A stretch of 64,000 nucleotides of DNA from Streptomyces sp. NBC_00390 (lineage in GTDB: Bacteria; Actinomycetota; Actinomycetes; Streptomycetales; Streptomycetaceae): the NCBI RefSeq assembly GCF_036057275.1, contig NZ_CP107945.1, forward strand, positions 62,001-126,000, written 5' to 3'. The translations under genes and the position numbers were made by a program. The notes under the pieces are model-generated. The model did no database searches and was not told where the DNA came from. It saw only the letters and a program-made list of their open reading frames with translations. Positions 45,221-53,444 of this stretch are shown here, one piece after another. Numbering within the stretch: the stretch's first letter is position 1; each line of letters opens with the position of its first letter.

Positions 45221-45865
45221 TTACGCAGCCCCACGCGGGGGCGAGCCCAGACGGCCTGTTCTGATGGTTGCCGCGGTGCGCGGACTCGAGGCCAGTGCCG
45301 CGTGCAGCGCCGGGGTGAGGACGCGGCGGGCCTGGGACGGGGTGAGGGCGGATGGGGTGGGGAGGGGGTTGAGGTAGCGGGTGTAGATGAGGCCGCCGAG
45401 AATTGTTACCACGGCCGTGGCGCGGGCGGTCGCGTCCCGGCCGCCGAGAAATTCAACAAGCCGGGCCAGCAGTTCGCGTTCCAGGTATTCGCGGATCACG
45501 TCGGCGGCCTCGTCGCCCTGGGTGGTGAGCTGGAGGAAGTCGGTGTCCTCCCACAGGCCGGTCACCGCGTCGATCAGGCGGTCGGGGAGGGTGGCCAGGT
45601 CGCCACCGAGGACGGCGTCCACTGTCAATGCGTTGGCGCACTGGAACTGCATCACATCCGCGAACAGGCCTTTCTTCGAGCCGAAGTAGTACGTGATCAG
45701 CGCCGGGTCGACTCCGGCGGCTCCGGCCACGGCACGCAGGGTGGTACGTCGGTAGCCGTGTTCCAGGAACAGAGCACGGGCCGCCGCGACGATCGACTGG
45801 CGGGTCAGCGGGTTGCCGCGGGGGCGTCCTCGGGTGCGGGCAGGAGCAGGGGCGGCGTTATTCAT
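45221..45865 (-). CDS. TetR-family transcriptional regulator
   Basis: 214 residues. The N-terminal HTH (about 20-66) reads RQSIVAAARALFLEHGYRRTTLRAVAGAAGVDPALITYYFGSKKGLF in the usual helix order. The ligand-binding half is helical, with VIREYLERELLARLVEFLGG and VTILGGLIYTRYL, similar to the TetR_C_17 type. The gene is divergent from the oxidoreductase/PPOX/dehalogenase run (starts about 78 bases apart), so it probably represses that transcript and itself. The ligand is unknown. Confidence 0.9.
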   Translation of the reverse strand: MNNAAPAPARTRGRPRGNPLTRQSIVAAARALFLEHGYRRTTLRAVAGAAGVDPALITYYFGSKKGLFADVMQFQCANALTVDAVLGGDLATLPDRLIDAVTGLWEDTDFLQLTTQGDEAADVIREYLERELLARLVEFLGGRDATARATAVVTILGGLIYTRYLNPLPTPSALTPSQARRVLTPALHAALASSPRTAATIRTGRLGSPPRGAA

Positions 45866-45942
45866 CAGCGTTGAGCCTGTGCTTCGTGATCAGCACAGTC
45901 AAGGGCGTTCCAGCAACCACAACGAAGGGACGCCCCGGCACC

Positions 45943-46638
45943 ATGCGTATCGCAGTCTTCGGCGCCAACGGACCGACCGGCAGCCACCTCACCAACCAGG
46001 CTCTCTCCGCCGGCCATGAGATCGTCGCCGTGACCCGCCGCCCCGGCTCCCTGGCCGCGCGGCCCGGCCTCGCTGTGGCAGTCGCTGACGGCACCGACCG
46101 GCGGCCGTCGACACCGCGATCGGCGGCACGGACGCCGTTCTGTCCGCACTGGGCGCGCGCTTCAGCAAGGAAACCATCACTACGTACTCGGCGAGCGCAA
46201 CGGCCATCACCACGGCCATGGCCTGCCATGGCGTCAAGCGGCTGCTCGCTGTCAGTTCCAGCATCGCCGCTCCCAGCTGGCGCCCTACTGGGTGCGCACT
46301 TCTTCAACCACGTACTCGACCCGCTGGTGAACCGGCGTCTCGGCCGCACCCTTCACGAGGACATGCGCCGCATGGAGGCCGTGATCCGGGAGACGGACCT
46401 CGACTGGACCCTCGTGCGGCCCCCTTGGGCCACTTCGAGCACGCCGCCGTCACGAATTACCACACCGCCGAGACCAGTGCTGATGGCGTCTTCACCGCTC
46501 GTGCCGACCTCGCCGCGAGCATGCTGCGTGAACTGGACGAGCGGCGCCACGTCCGTACGTCCATGGGCGTCATCACCACGGCCCGTGAAGCCGAACATCG
46601 CCAAGCTGGTCTGGCACGAGGGCGTGAAGAGGGAGTGA
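45943..46638 (+). pseudogene. NmrA-like NAD(P)-binding oxidoreductase with several frameshifts
   Basis: ATG 45943 with GAAGGGA upstream opens the Rossmann start MRIAVFGANGPTGSHLTNQAL. Homology then hops between two frames. VDTAIGGTDAVLSALGARFS and HGVKRLLAVSSS are in frame 2. HFFNHVLDPLVNRRLGRTLH and DLDWTLVRPP are back in frame 1. HAAVTNYHTAETSADGVFTARADLA is in frame 2 again, and KLVWHEGVKRE is in frame 1. Four shifts in about 700 bases leave no functional product. The original was a roughly 230-residue SDR-type reductase. Its stop still overlaps the start of the PPOX gene as GTGA. Confidence 0.75.
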
Positions 46639-47039
46639 GCCGGGAACCTCTCGAACTCCCTGCCACCACAAGGGCGTTCCTCGCCCACCCTCACACAGGC
46701 ATCTTGACCACTCTCCGACCCGATGGCACTCCGCACGTCACCCCCGTCCGCTTCACCTTCGACGCGGTCACCGGCTTGGCTCGGGTGACCACCAGGGCGA
46801 GGGCCCGCAAGGCCCGTAACGTGGCGTCAGGCGGCGCGGCGGCCCGTGTCGCGCTCTGTCAGGCCGACGGCTTCCGCTGGGTCACCCTCGAAGGCCGGGC
46901 CGTCGCCACCGACGACCCCGCGCATCTGGCCGAGGCGGTCCACCGGTACACGGTCCGCTACCGGGCGCCCCCGCCCGCTCCGCCGGACCTGGTCGTCGTC
47001 GAGATAGCCGTCGACCGCGTCCTGAGCCTCAATCTCTGA
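46635..47039 (+). CDS. PPOX-class (pyridoxamine phosphate oxidase-like) F420/FMN-binding protein
   Basis: 134 residues from GTG 46635. The split-barrel fold is shown by AHPHTGILTTLRPDGTPHVTPVRFTFD, RVTTRARARKARN, and RVALCQADGFRWVTLEGRAVATDD. The order strand, LRPDG turn, HVTPV strand, then RKARN is that of the F420- or FMN-dependent reductases common in actinomycetes. The substrate is not predictable. The start overlaps the stop of the ruined oxidoreductase, indicating an original operon. The gene looks intact. Confidence 0.85.
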   Translation: MSREPLELPATTRAFLAHPHTGILTTLRPDGTPHVTPVRFTFDAVTGLARVTTRARARKARNVASGGAAARVALCQADGFRWVTLEGRAVATDDPAHLAEAVHRYTVRYRAPPPAPPDLVVVEIAVDRVLSLNL

Positions 47040-47090
47040 TTCCCCCGTAATTCCCCGTGATCCTCGTACTGAACGCAAAGGGACTCCAGC

Positions 47091-47963
47091 ATGCCCACCC
47101 TCCCGGTCCTCGATTCCACGTTCTACTACCGCGAGTCCGGCGACCCCGACGGGCTGCCGTTCGTTTTTCTCCACGGCAACCCCACCTCGTCCCATCTGTG
47201 GCGGAACGTCCTGCCGGGTGTGGCCGCGCCCGGCCGCCGCCTGCTGGCCCCCGACCTCATCGGCATGGGCGACTCCGGCAAGCCGGAACTGGCCTACTCC
47301 TTCGACGATCACGCCCGCTACCTCGACGCCTGGTTCGACGCCCTCGGCCTCACCGATGCCGTCCTCGTGGGCCACGACTGGGGCGGCGCGCTCGCCTTCG
47401 ACCGCGCCGCCCGCCTCCCGGGCACCGCGCGCGGCATCGCCTTCACCGAGACGATCGTCAAGCCGCTGGTCGGCGACGAGTTCCCAGCGGCGGGGCGGGA
47501 GTTGTTCTCGCTCCTGCGCACCCCTGGGGTCGGTGAGGCGATGATCCTGGAGAAGTCATTGTTCATCGAAGGTCTTCCGGACACGCTCGCCACCCCGCTC
47601 AACCCCGCTGACCTGGAGATCTACCGCCGCCCCTTCCCGACCCCGCACAGTCGCCGCCCGGTACTGGCGTGGACGCGCATGATGCCGCTGGACGGCGAGC
47701 CTGCCGACGTCGTGACCCGCGTCGAGCGCTATGACGCCTGGCTGGCAGCCAGCCCCGAAGTCCCCAAGCTACTTGTCGCGTTTGAGCCTGGCCCTGGCGC
47801 GATGACCGATCATGGGGCTGCGGCCTGGTGCGAGGAGAACATGGCGGGCCTGGAGGTGTCCCACCACGGCGTTGCCGGCCACCATTCACCGGAGGACCGC
47901 CCTGAGGAGTTGGCCGTGGCGATCAACGCCTGGGCCGACCGCCACGGGCTAGCGCGCCAGTAG
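47091..47963 (+). CDS. haloalkane dehalogenase-like alpha/beta hydrolase
   Basis: 290 residues. Haloalkane dehalogenases hydrolyse carbon-halogen bonds through an Asp ester. Seen: FLHGNPTSSHLWRN with halide/oxyanion Asn30, DLIGMGDSGKP, nucleophile Asp96 and halide-binding Trp97 in VLVGHDWGGA, a Glu120 in FTETI where HLD-II enzymes have their catalytic acid, and the catalytic His in GVAGHHSPED near the C-terminus. Length fits the family. It lies 50 bases after the PPOX gene, probably in the TetR-controlled transcript. The natural substrate is unknown; epoxide hydrolase-like activity is less likely given the GN motif and Glu position. Confidence 0.88.
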   Translation: MPTLPVLDSTFYYRESGDPDGLPFVFLHGNPTSSHLWRNVLPGVAAPGRRLLAPDLIGMGDSGKPELAYSFDDHARYLDAWFDALGLTDAVLVGHDWGGALAFDRAARLPGTARGIAFTETIVKPLVGDEFPAAGRELFSLLRTPGVGEAMILEKSLFIEGLPDTLATPLNPADLEIYRRPFPTPHSRRPVLAWTRMMPLDGEPADVVTRVERYDAWLAASPEVPKLLVAFEPGPGAMTDHGAAAWCEENMAGLEVSHHGVAGHHSPEDRPEELAVAINAWADRHGLARQ

Positions 47964-48107
47964 GTGCCCTCGATCACGGCGATGCCAATGAGAGCAACCA
48001 AGCGGTCCTGCGTAAGTCGGGTGTAGGTGGGAATACCGGCTGGCGGGAGGGGGGTCCGCCGTGTCGAGACTGCTGAGGCTGGAGCTTCAGGGCAGATCCT
48101 CACCCGG

Positions 48108-48256
48108 CCCTGGATCTCGGCGAGTTCGGCGGTGGGCTTGCTGCCATCCGTGTCGGTGATGGTGAAGTACACCGGGTTGATGTCGATCGTCTTGTCGCCG
48201 CTGTTGGTGATGGTGACCTTGACGCTGGTGCAGCAGAGTCTCAGTGTCAGAGGCAT
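48108..48256 (-). pseudogene. fragment of a DUF4352-type secreted protein
   Basis: The minus strand reads SVKVTITNSGDKTIDINPVYFTITDTDGSKPTAEL, in pieces. This is the characteristic strand pair of DUF4352 Ig-like lipoprotein domains. There is no start, signal peptide or continuation on either side. It is a 45-residue scar. Confidence 0.55.
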
Positions 48257-48272
48257 CCGGTTGGATGAGCCC

Positions 48273-48461
48273 GTGACTGTCTATGACGTAGCCCGCCAGC
48301 TTCCCACCATCGCCGACCTGCGGAACCTGAGCCGCTCACTTGCGATGCTCGATGCGATCCTGAGCCCGGACTGGGAAGGCCGGTACTACTCCTTCAACGC
48401 CGGTTGGGCTGCCGGCGTTGAGCTGGCCTCAATGCGCAACGGATCGGGGGACGAGTACTGA
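48273..48461 (+). pseudogene. small hypothetical gene truncated by IS3
   Basis: GTG 48273 opens 62 residues: VYDVARQLPTIADLRNLSRS, LDAILSPDWEGRYYSFNAGW, then ASMRNGSGDEY and TGA. Similar Streptomyces proteins continue past the SMRNGSGDEY motif for another 60 or more residues, so the C-terminal half is missing. The stop is right at the left end of the IS3-type element, which explains the truncation. The function of the family is unknown; it is often encoded near polymorphic toxins. Confidence 0.5.
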
Positions 48462-48463
48462 AG

Positions 48464-49236
48464 CTTCCCCTTGATGTTGGACACCTGGAGACCGGGACGT
48501 GAGGTTCCAGAGGAAGTAGTGCCGGGTGGGAAGCAAGAGCAACCGCAGCAGGCGGTATACGGAGGAGTTCAAGCGCGACGCGGTCGCGCTGGTCCGGTCC
48601 TCCGGGAAGACCGTCACCGAGGTGGCCCGGGAGATCGGGGTCAGTGCCGAGGGGCTGCGGAACTGGGTCAGGCAGGACACGATCGACCGCGGGCAGGGGG
48701 CGTCGGGCGAGCTGACGAGCGCGGAGCGGGAAGAGCTGCGTCGGCTGCGTCGGCAGAACCGTGAGCAGGCCGAGACGATCGAGGTGCTGCGAAAAGCGGC
48801 GGTCTTCTTCGCGAAGGAGAGCGATCGATGAGCGCGGTTTACGCGTTCATCGAGGCGGAGAAGACCACCCACAATGTTGCTCTGCTGTGTCGGCTGCTGA
48901 AGGTGGCCCGGTCCTCCTTCTACGCCTGGCTGGCCGGCGGGCAGGCCCGCGCCGCCCGCCGGGCCGCCGACGACGCCCTGGCCCACGAGATCACCGTGTT
49001 GCACATCGCCTCCCGGTGCACCTACGGGGTGCCGCGTATCCATGCCGAGTTGCGCAGGCTGGACCGGCGGGTCAACCGCAAGCGGGTGGAGCGGATCATG
49101 CGTGAGCGCGACATCGCCGGGGTCACCCGGCGCAAGCGCCGGTCGCTGACCCGTCCGGCGAACAGGGCGGTGCCCGCCGCGGACCTGATCGGCCGCGACT
49201 TCACGGCCGACGCCCCGGGCCGGAAACTGGTGGGCG
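48464..49236 (+). mobile_element. IS3-family element, right end missing
   Basis: The left end begins near AGCTTCCCCTTGATGTTGGA. orfA is complete but orfB loses homology after RKLVG at about 49233, before the catalytic core. No right inverted repeat is found. The element is dead. Confidence 0.75.
48526..48831 (+). CDS. IS3-family transposase orfA
   Basis: 101 residues. An HTH of the Tnp_1 (IS911-type) class recognises the element ends: RRYTEEFKRDAVALVRSSGKTVTEVAREIGVSAEGLRNWVRQ, in the usual order. A leucine-zipper coiled coil follows (ELRRLRRQNREQAETIEVLRKAAVFFAKE). The stop overlaps orfB as ATGA. The start may lie slightly upstream of the assigned position. Confidence 0.9.
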   Translation: MGSKSNRSRRYTEEFKRDAVALVRSSGKTVTEVAREIGVSAEGLRNWVRQDTIDRGQGASGELTSAEREELRRLRRQNREQAETIEVLRKAAVFFAKESDR

Positions 49237-49421
49237 CCGTGGGCCGGCTCGCCCTTGAGCCGGTGGTGACGGTCGGTCCGGGTAACCGGGGCCGGGTCGG
49301 TCCGCATGAGGGTGCCACGCTGTACGGGTGTTGGCCGCGGCTTGGGTGCTTGAGCGAATTGGCCGGGCCGGCTCGCCGCATCGGCGGGCGGGACCACCGC
49401 CTGTACTGCTGGATGGCGTAA
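48828..49421 (+). pseudogene. IS3-family transposase orfB, truncated
   Basis: The first 135 residues are the HTH_21 part of an IS3 orfB: VYAFIEAEKTTHNVALLCRLL, SSFYAWLAG, CTYGVPRIHAELRR, and IAGVTRRKRRSLT up to DAPGRKLVG. The rve catalytic core with its DDE residues should follow, but unrelated sequence does, from about 49236 to the chance stop at 49421. No active transposase can be made. Confidence 0.85.
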
Positions 49422-50151
49422 AGACGGAGACAGCCACCGTCGATCACCCCCGGTTGTGTCGACAATCCAAGATCAGCGGTGGCTTCGGGTCACAGCGTAG
49501 AACTTGCCCGCCGGCAGGAGGCGTTCGAGGGCTTGGAGGCCCGAATTGCGGGCGGGTTCGCGCGGGCTGCATCTCGGAAGTCTCTGCAAATTTTCGTTCC
49601 GGAAGCCTGAAAAACTCCCATCATCACAGGATGAAAGGCACTCTCTTGCTTCGGGAAATATCGTCCACGGGCGTCACGTCGGTGGATTCAAGCCAAGGAG
49701 ATGGAAAACTTCCTGAGCCCTTTGTGCAGAAGAATCCCCTGGGGTCGGGCACGGGAATGGCCGCGCGTGGACTTCGCGGACAGAACCGCGATCGACGTGT
49801 ACGTTTGCGTCCCGCGCTCGCCCCGCAGCGCGGCAGCCACGAGAACACCAACGGCCTGTGCCGGCGCACGCACCGCGGTCGCCGAAGTCACGACAGAATG
49901 ACCGCCCGTCGGCAATACGACTATCACGCCCCGCCGGATCCACCCGGCTGGGCCAATTCAAACCCGCCCACACATATCGTCCCTCAGCATCTCGTCACCG
50001 TCCTCAATTAGCGTGTCGGGCAGTACCGCCACGGTCGCCCCGGTTACTCTGCGGTTCCCAGGGATCACCCACAAGAATTTGACGCGCCGACCGGCGGACA
50101 GGATTCGCCTTGGTCGAATACGGGCGTAGCCCGGTCGAGAGGATACGGACC
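49422..50151. other. stretch without a convincing gene, locally A/T-rich
   Basis: The part around 49560-50110 has clearly lower G+C than the window average. It contains the promoter side of the flavoenzyme gene. Open frames here are short and not protein-like. Confidence 0.45.
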
Positions 50152-51663
50152 ATGCAAGACTTTTCTCGTCGAGGCCTGCTCAAGGCGACGGCCGCCGCCG
50201 GCGCCGGCGCGGTCGTCATCCCGGGCATTGCGGCCGCAGCTGCCCCGGGTGCGAGCGCCGCGACCAACGGGCCCAAGGGCCCGAAATGTAAGCCGGCGAA
50301 GCTGACCGGCCGCATCGTGCGCCCCAACGATCCCGGTTACGCAAACGCGAGCCTGGGCTGGGACGAGCTCTTCGTTCACTATCCACTGGTCATCGTCTAC
50401 GCCCAGGAGACCCAGGACGTCGTCAACGCCCTCACGTGGGCGCGGCAGAACGACGTCGCGCTGCGGGTCCGGAGCGGCGGCCACCACCTTGAGGGCTGGT
50501 CGAACGTGGACAACGGCATCGTGATCGACGTCAGCGAGCTGAAGTCGGTCCACATCGACACCGACTCCCGTATCGCGACAGTCGGCGCCGGGCTCAACCA
50601 GTTGGAAGCGGTGACCACGCTCGCGAAACAGGACCTCGCGGTCACCACCGGAACGGAGGGCAGCGTAGGCCTGTCCGGTGCGACGCTCGGCGGCGGCTTC
50701 GGCTTCCTCACCCGCTACCTCGGCATGGCCTGCGACAGCCTGGTGGGGGCTGAGATCGTCGTCCCGTCGGGTGTCGACTGCGCCAAGGCGATCAAGGTGG
50801 ACCGGAAGAACGACTCGGACCTGCTCTGGGCGCTCCGCGGGGCGGGAAACGGCAACTTCGGCATCGTCACCTCACTCACCTACAAGGCGACGCCACTGAA
50901 CCATGTCGCTTATCTGCAAGCGACATGGACAGGCCTCGATGACCTGCCTGAGATCTTCGAGACATATCAGCGTACGGCGCCGTTCGCCGACACCCGCCTC
51001 GGAACCCAGCTCGAGATCCACAGAAACGTGATCCTGCTGTTCGGGGTTCTCGCGGAAGGGTCGGAGGAAGAAGTGAAGGAGCAGCTCGAGCCGCTCCTGT
51101 CGATCGACAGCCCCGATGTCTCGGTGCAGGTAGGCAACTGGGGCGACGTATACGCGGGATTCCAGATTCCGACCGAGCTCGAACCCGCGAACTGGAAGTT
51201 CTTCTCGCAGTTCAGCACCGAGCCGTTCCCGAAGGAAGCGATCAGCCTGGTCGACTCATTCATCAAGGACGCCCCCACGGATGACAGCAACTTCTTCGTT
51301 CAGGCCTTCGGCGGGGCGGTCAGGAAGAGCGAGCCCCGCGGCGGCGCAGCGTTCCCGCATCGCAACGCGCTTTTCTATTCAGAGCCCGGCGCCGGCTGGG
51401 GGACTCGTGGACAATCGAACTGCGACGCCCCGCTCACCCCGAAGTCCCAGGCCTGGATCGCCGAGTTCAGCCAGGCACTGCGACCCTACGTGAACGGCGC
51501 CTACGTCAACGTGCCGAACATCGGACAGCAGGATTGGGAAACCGCCTACTGGAAATCCAACTTCGACCGGCTGCGCAAGATCAAGGCGGAGTACGACCCC
51601 CACAACGTCTTCCAGTACGAGCAGAGCATCCCGCCCGCGACACGCCGACACGAACGCCCGTGA
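50152..51663 (+). CDS. Tat-exported FAD-binding oxidoreductase, berberine-bridge type
   Basis: 503 residues from ATG 50152; ATG 50110 would spoil the export signal. The twin-arginine signal SRRGLLKATAAAG is followed by an AAAAP-type cleavage zone. The PCMH FAD domain has LRVRSGGHHLEGWS, whose His (about 110) is the usual covalent flavin site, then TVGAGLNQLEAV and GLSGATLGGGFGFLTRYLG. The bicovalent Cys motif (GTCxxVG) reads GTEGSVG here, so only the His bond is expected. The C-terminus carries the BBE signature: YVNVPNI, then RLRKIKAEYDPHNVFQ. Such enzymes oxidise sugars or secondary-metabolite intermediates outside the cell. Substrate unknown. Confidence 0.9.
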   Translation: MQDFSRRGLLKATAAAGAGAVVIPGIAAAAAPGASAATNGPKGPKCKPAKLTGRIVRPNDPGYANASLGWDELFVHYPLVIVYAQETQDVVNALTWARQNDVALRVRSGGHHLEGWSNVDNGIVIDVSELKSVHIDTDSRIATVGAGLNQLEAVTTLAKQDLAVTTGTEGSVGLSGATLGGGFGFLTRYLGMACDSLVGAEIVVPSGVDCAKAIKVDRKNDSDLLWALRGAGNGNFGIVTSLTYKATPLNHVAYLQATWTGLDDLPEIFETYQRTAPFADTRLGTQLEIHRNVILLFGVLAEGSEEEVKEQLEPLLSIDSPDVSVQVGNWGDVYAGFQIPTELEPANWKFFSQFSTEPFPKEAISLVDSFIKDAPTDDSNFFVQAFGGAVRKSEPRGGAAFPHRNALFYSEPGAGWGTRGQSNCDAPLTPKSQAWIAEFSQALRPYVNGAYVNVPNIGQQDWETAYWKSNFDRLRKIKAEYDPHNVFQYEQSIPPATRRHERP

Positions 51664-51716
51664 CCTGCCTCAGCCCGAAGGCACTTGTCGGCTCTGCCTG
51701 GGATGCGGCCGCAGCT

Positions 51717-51745
51717 CCGACTCCGGCTCCTTTTTGCGGAGTCGG
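51717..51745 (+). terminator. terminator of the flavoenzyme gene
   Basis: CCGACTCCG (51717-51725) pairs with CGGAGTCGG (51737-51745) across an 11-base loop, 54 bases past the stop. From 51746 to 52085 no convincing gene is seen. Confidence 0.65.
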
Positions 51746-52085
51746 GACGGCCGGGTGGTAACTCCCACGACACGGGTGGCGTAGGGCCTGATGAAGCCTG
51801 CTGACCCACCCCGTCGTCCGGACCTCCCGGGCCCACATCAGGCACGATCGGTGGGCACTCCTGAGGGGATCGATCCGTCCGGCCCCGACTTCAGGTCGGG
51901 CAGATGTTCCAGGCATGTCCGGACCACTCAGGAGACCCCCCGGCGGGAAACGGTCACTGTCACGCCCCGCGCGGGGCGATCTTGCGCGGCGCCACCAGCT
52001 TCGGCCTGGTAACGGTGCGGGTGTCGACGCCGCCGACCACCACTATTCGGCCCGACATGCCGGCTGCTGTCCTTCCGTGTGACGC

Positions 52086-52184
52086 ATGACGGACGGCGCG
52101 CCGCTCGGGTCCGCGGCGCAGCGGGCCGCCGAACAGCAGGCACTGGCCGAGGTGGAGCAGCACGAGCGGGGCCGGGCCGCGTGA
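52086..52184 (+). CDS. short antitoxin-like peptide, 32 residues
   Basis: ATG 52086 to TGA 52184. It encodes an acidic/Ala/Gln-rich helix (SAAQRAAEQQALAEVEQ). Its stop overlaps the GTG of the toxin gene as GTGA, the coupling typical of toxin-antitoxin pairs. An in-frame stop lies just upstream of the ATG, so the usual N-terminal DNA-binding half is missing. It may be a truncated antitoxin or only the toxin-binding tail. Confidence 0.4.
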   Translation: MTDGAPLGSAAQRAAEQQALAEVEQHERGRAA

Positions 52185-52564
52185 CCCGGCCGGAACCGCA
52201 TCCGCTCGACGTCACCTTTCTGCTGCACGCCGCCGAGCTCCTTCCCGGCGACCCGCAGGTCGACGGCCTCGGACCGCCGTACGCGGCCGTCGCCCGGGTC
52301 AACGCGAGCGCCATGGAACGCGGCGTCTACGCCACCCTCCACCTCAAGGCCACCGCCCTGCTGCAGACCCTGGCCAAACTCCCCTGCCTCGAGCACTCCA
52401 ACGAGGCCTTCGCCTCGCACGCCACCGAGGCCTACCTCGCCCTGGGCGGCCACCGGCTCGAGTACCTGCCCAAAGCAGCCGTCGCACTCGTCCGTGTCGC
52501 CGCCGCCGGGACACTCGGCGTCCCCCGCATCGCCCGACAGCTCCGCAACTGGACCACCACCTGA
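52181..52564 (+). CDS. Doc/Fic-fold toxin-like protein lacking the Fic motif
   Basis: 127 residues, the length of Doc-type toxins. Family features are a LDVTFLLHAAELL start, YATLHLKATALLQTLAKL (the helix before the active site), and YLALGGHRLEYLPKAAVALVRVAAAGTL with a final LRNWTT. Where Doc has HxFxxGNKR, this protein has PCLEHSNEAFASH, so the phosphate-transfer motif is absent or replaced. It could be an inactive relative or use another chemistry. It is translationally coupled to the short ORF upstream. A related protein is encoded at 57404-57781. Confidence 0.65.
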   Translation: MTRPEPHPLDVTFLLHAAELLPGDPQVDGLGPPYAAVARVNASAMERGVYATLHLKATALLQTLAKLPCLEHSNEAFASHATEAYLALGGHRLEYLPKAAVALVRVAAAGTLGVPRIARQLRNWTTT

Positions 52565-52726
52565 CCCGGCCCCAGCAGCAGGGACGTCCCGCTCGTCGAC
52601 AGCACGCGGGCAGCCCAGCGAGCGAGTCCCCCTGCCACCCCGCCGGCGAGCAGGGAAAACCGACTGCCGGGGCCCCAAGGTCGCGGAGCCGCCTCTCAGC
52701 GCCTGACCAGCGTTGACACACACAGA

Positions 52727-52752
52727 GGCCCCAAGACAGTCGTCTCGGGGCC
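52727..52752 (+). terminator. hairpin downstream of the first Doc-like gene
   Basis: GGCCCCAAGAC pairs with GTCTCGGGGCC, with one mismatch and a 4-base loop, 160 bases past the stop. Confidence 0.5.
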
Positions 52753-52872
52753 CCTGCGCAGCGGGCGCCCTGTCCCTGCTCGCCGTCGGGCACCGCGCCT
52801 CACCGCACCCGCTCAGGCGCGGACTTCGGGCGGCTGCTGGGGCCAGGCGGCGCCCGAGTACTCGTGGTGATG

Positions 52873-53335
52873 GTCGCCGGCGTGTCCGGACGGCAGGGTG
52901 CAGCAACGCGCGGGGGCGTCCGGCTTCGGCCGCCAACACAGGGCAAGGCCGGCCGGGCGGACCGCCGGCACCGGGCAAGTCACGACACCCGCAGCAGCGG
53001 TACCAGGCCACGCTGCCCGCGACAGGGCGTGCACGCATACAAGAACACGGGCGGACCACTGCTCCGCTCAACAAGCCTCACCGGGACCGCGGTCCCGGAC
53101 CGGCCCCCGTGCCAGTGGCAGAACCGTCCCGCATCGGCAGCCCCTAATGGGCGGTCCTGTACCTCGAGCCCTCCCGACGCGCGCCCTGTTCGCGATTGCT
53201 GGACGGTGCAGTTGGGGTCTTCGTCGTCGTGGCGGTAGCTGTCCGGCCGGGCCCCCGAGAGAGAACGCCTGCGGGACGATGACAGCGAGGGCCTTGATGG
53301 GCTTGTCGCAGCAGACGCAGATCCGCTTCCCGGTC
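52873..53335. repeat. duplicated block, uninterrupted copy
   Basis: Matches 43026-43321 joined to 44857-45025, without the IS110 element. The minus strand holds two decayed small Cys-rich genes: one with CCTLPSGHAGDHHHEY, one starting at about 53343 with GKRICVCCDKPI that soon shifts frame. Just upstream of the latter (53345-53412, minus) is the tail of another gene (YREITTAFLRVVPAEG) that ends near the ISL3 element. Confidence 0.7.
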
Positions 53336-53444
53336 GTCATCCGGTCACCGCCCGCGGGTTGCCCTCGGCCGGGACCACCCGCAGAAACGCCGTGGTGATC
53401 TCCCGGTACCGGGTCTGTCAAACGAGCGGCTCTGTCCCGTAATC

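Noticed and set aside
49328..50011. Plus-strand frame of 227 residues before the flavoenzyme gene
   Set aside because: Mixed composition, lower G+C and no domain pattern; treated as intergenic.
52043..53074. Minus-strand frame of 343 residues across the Doc-like gene and repeat
   Set aside because: Chimeric shadow; the plus-strand Doc-like gene and the decayed small genes explain the sequence better.
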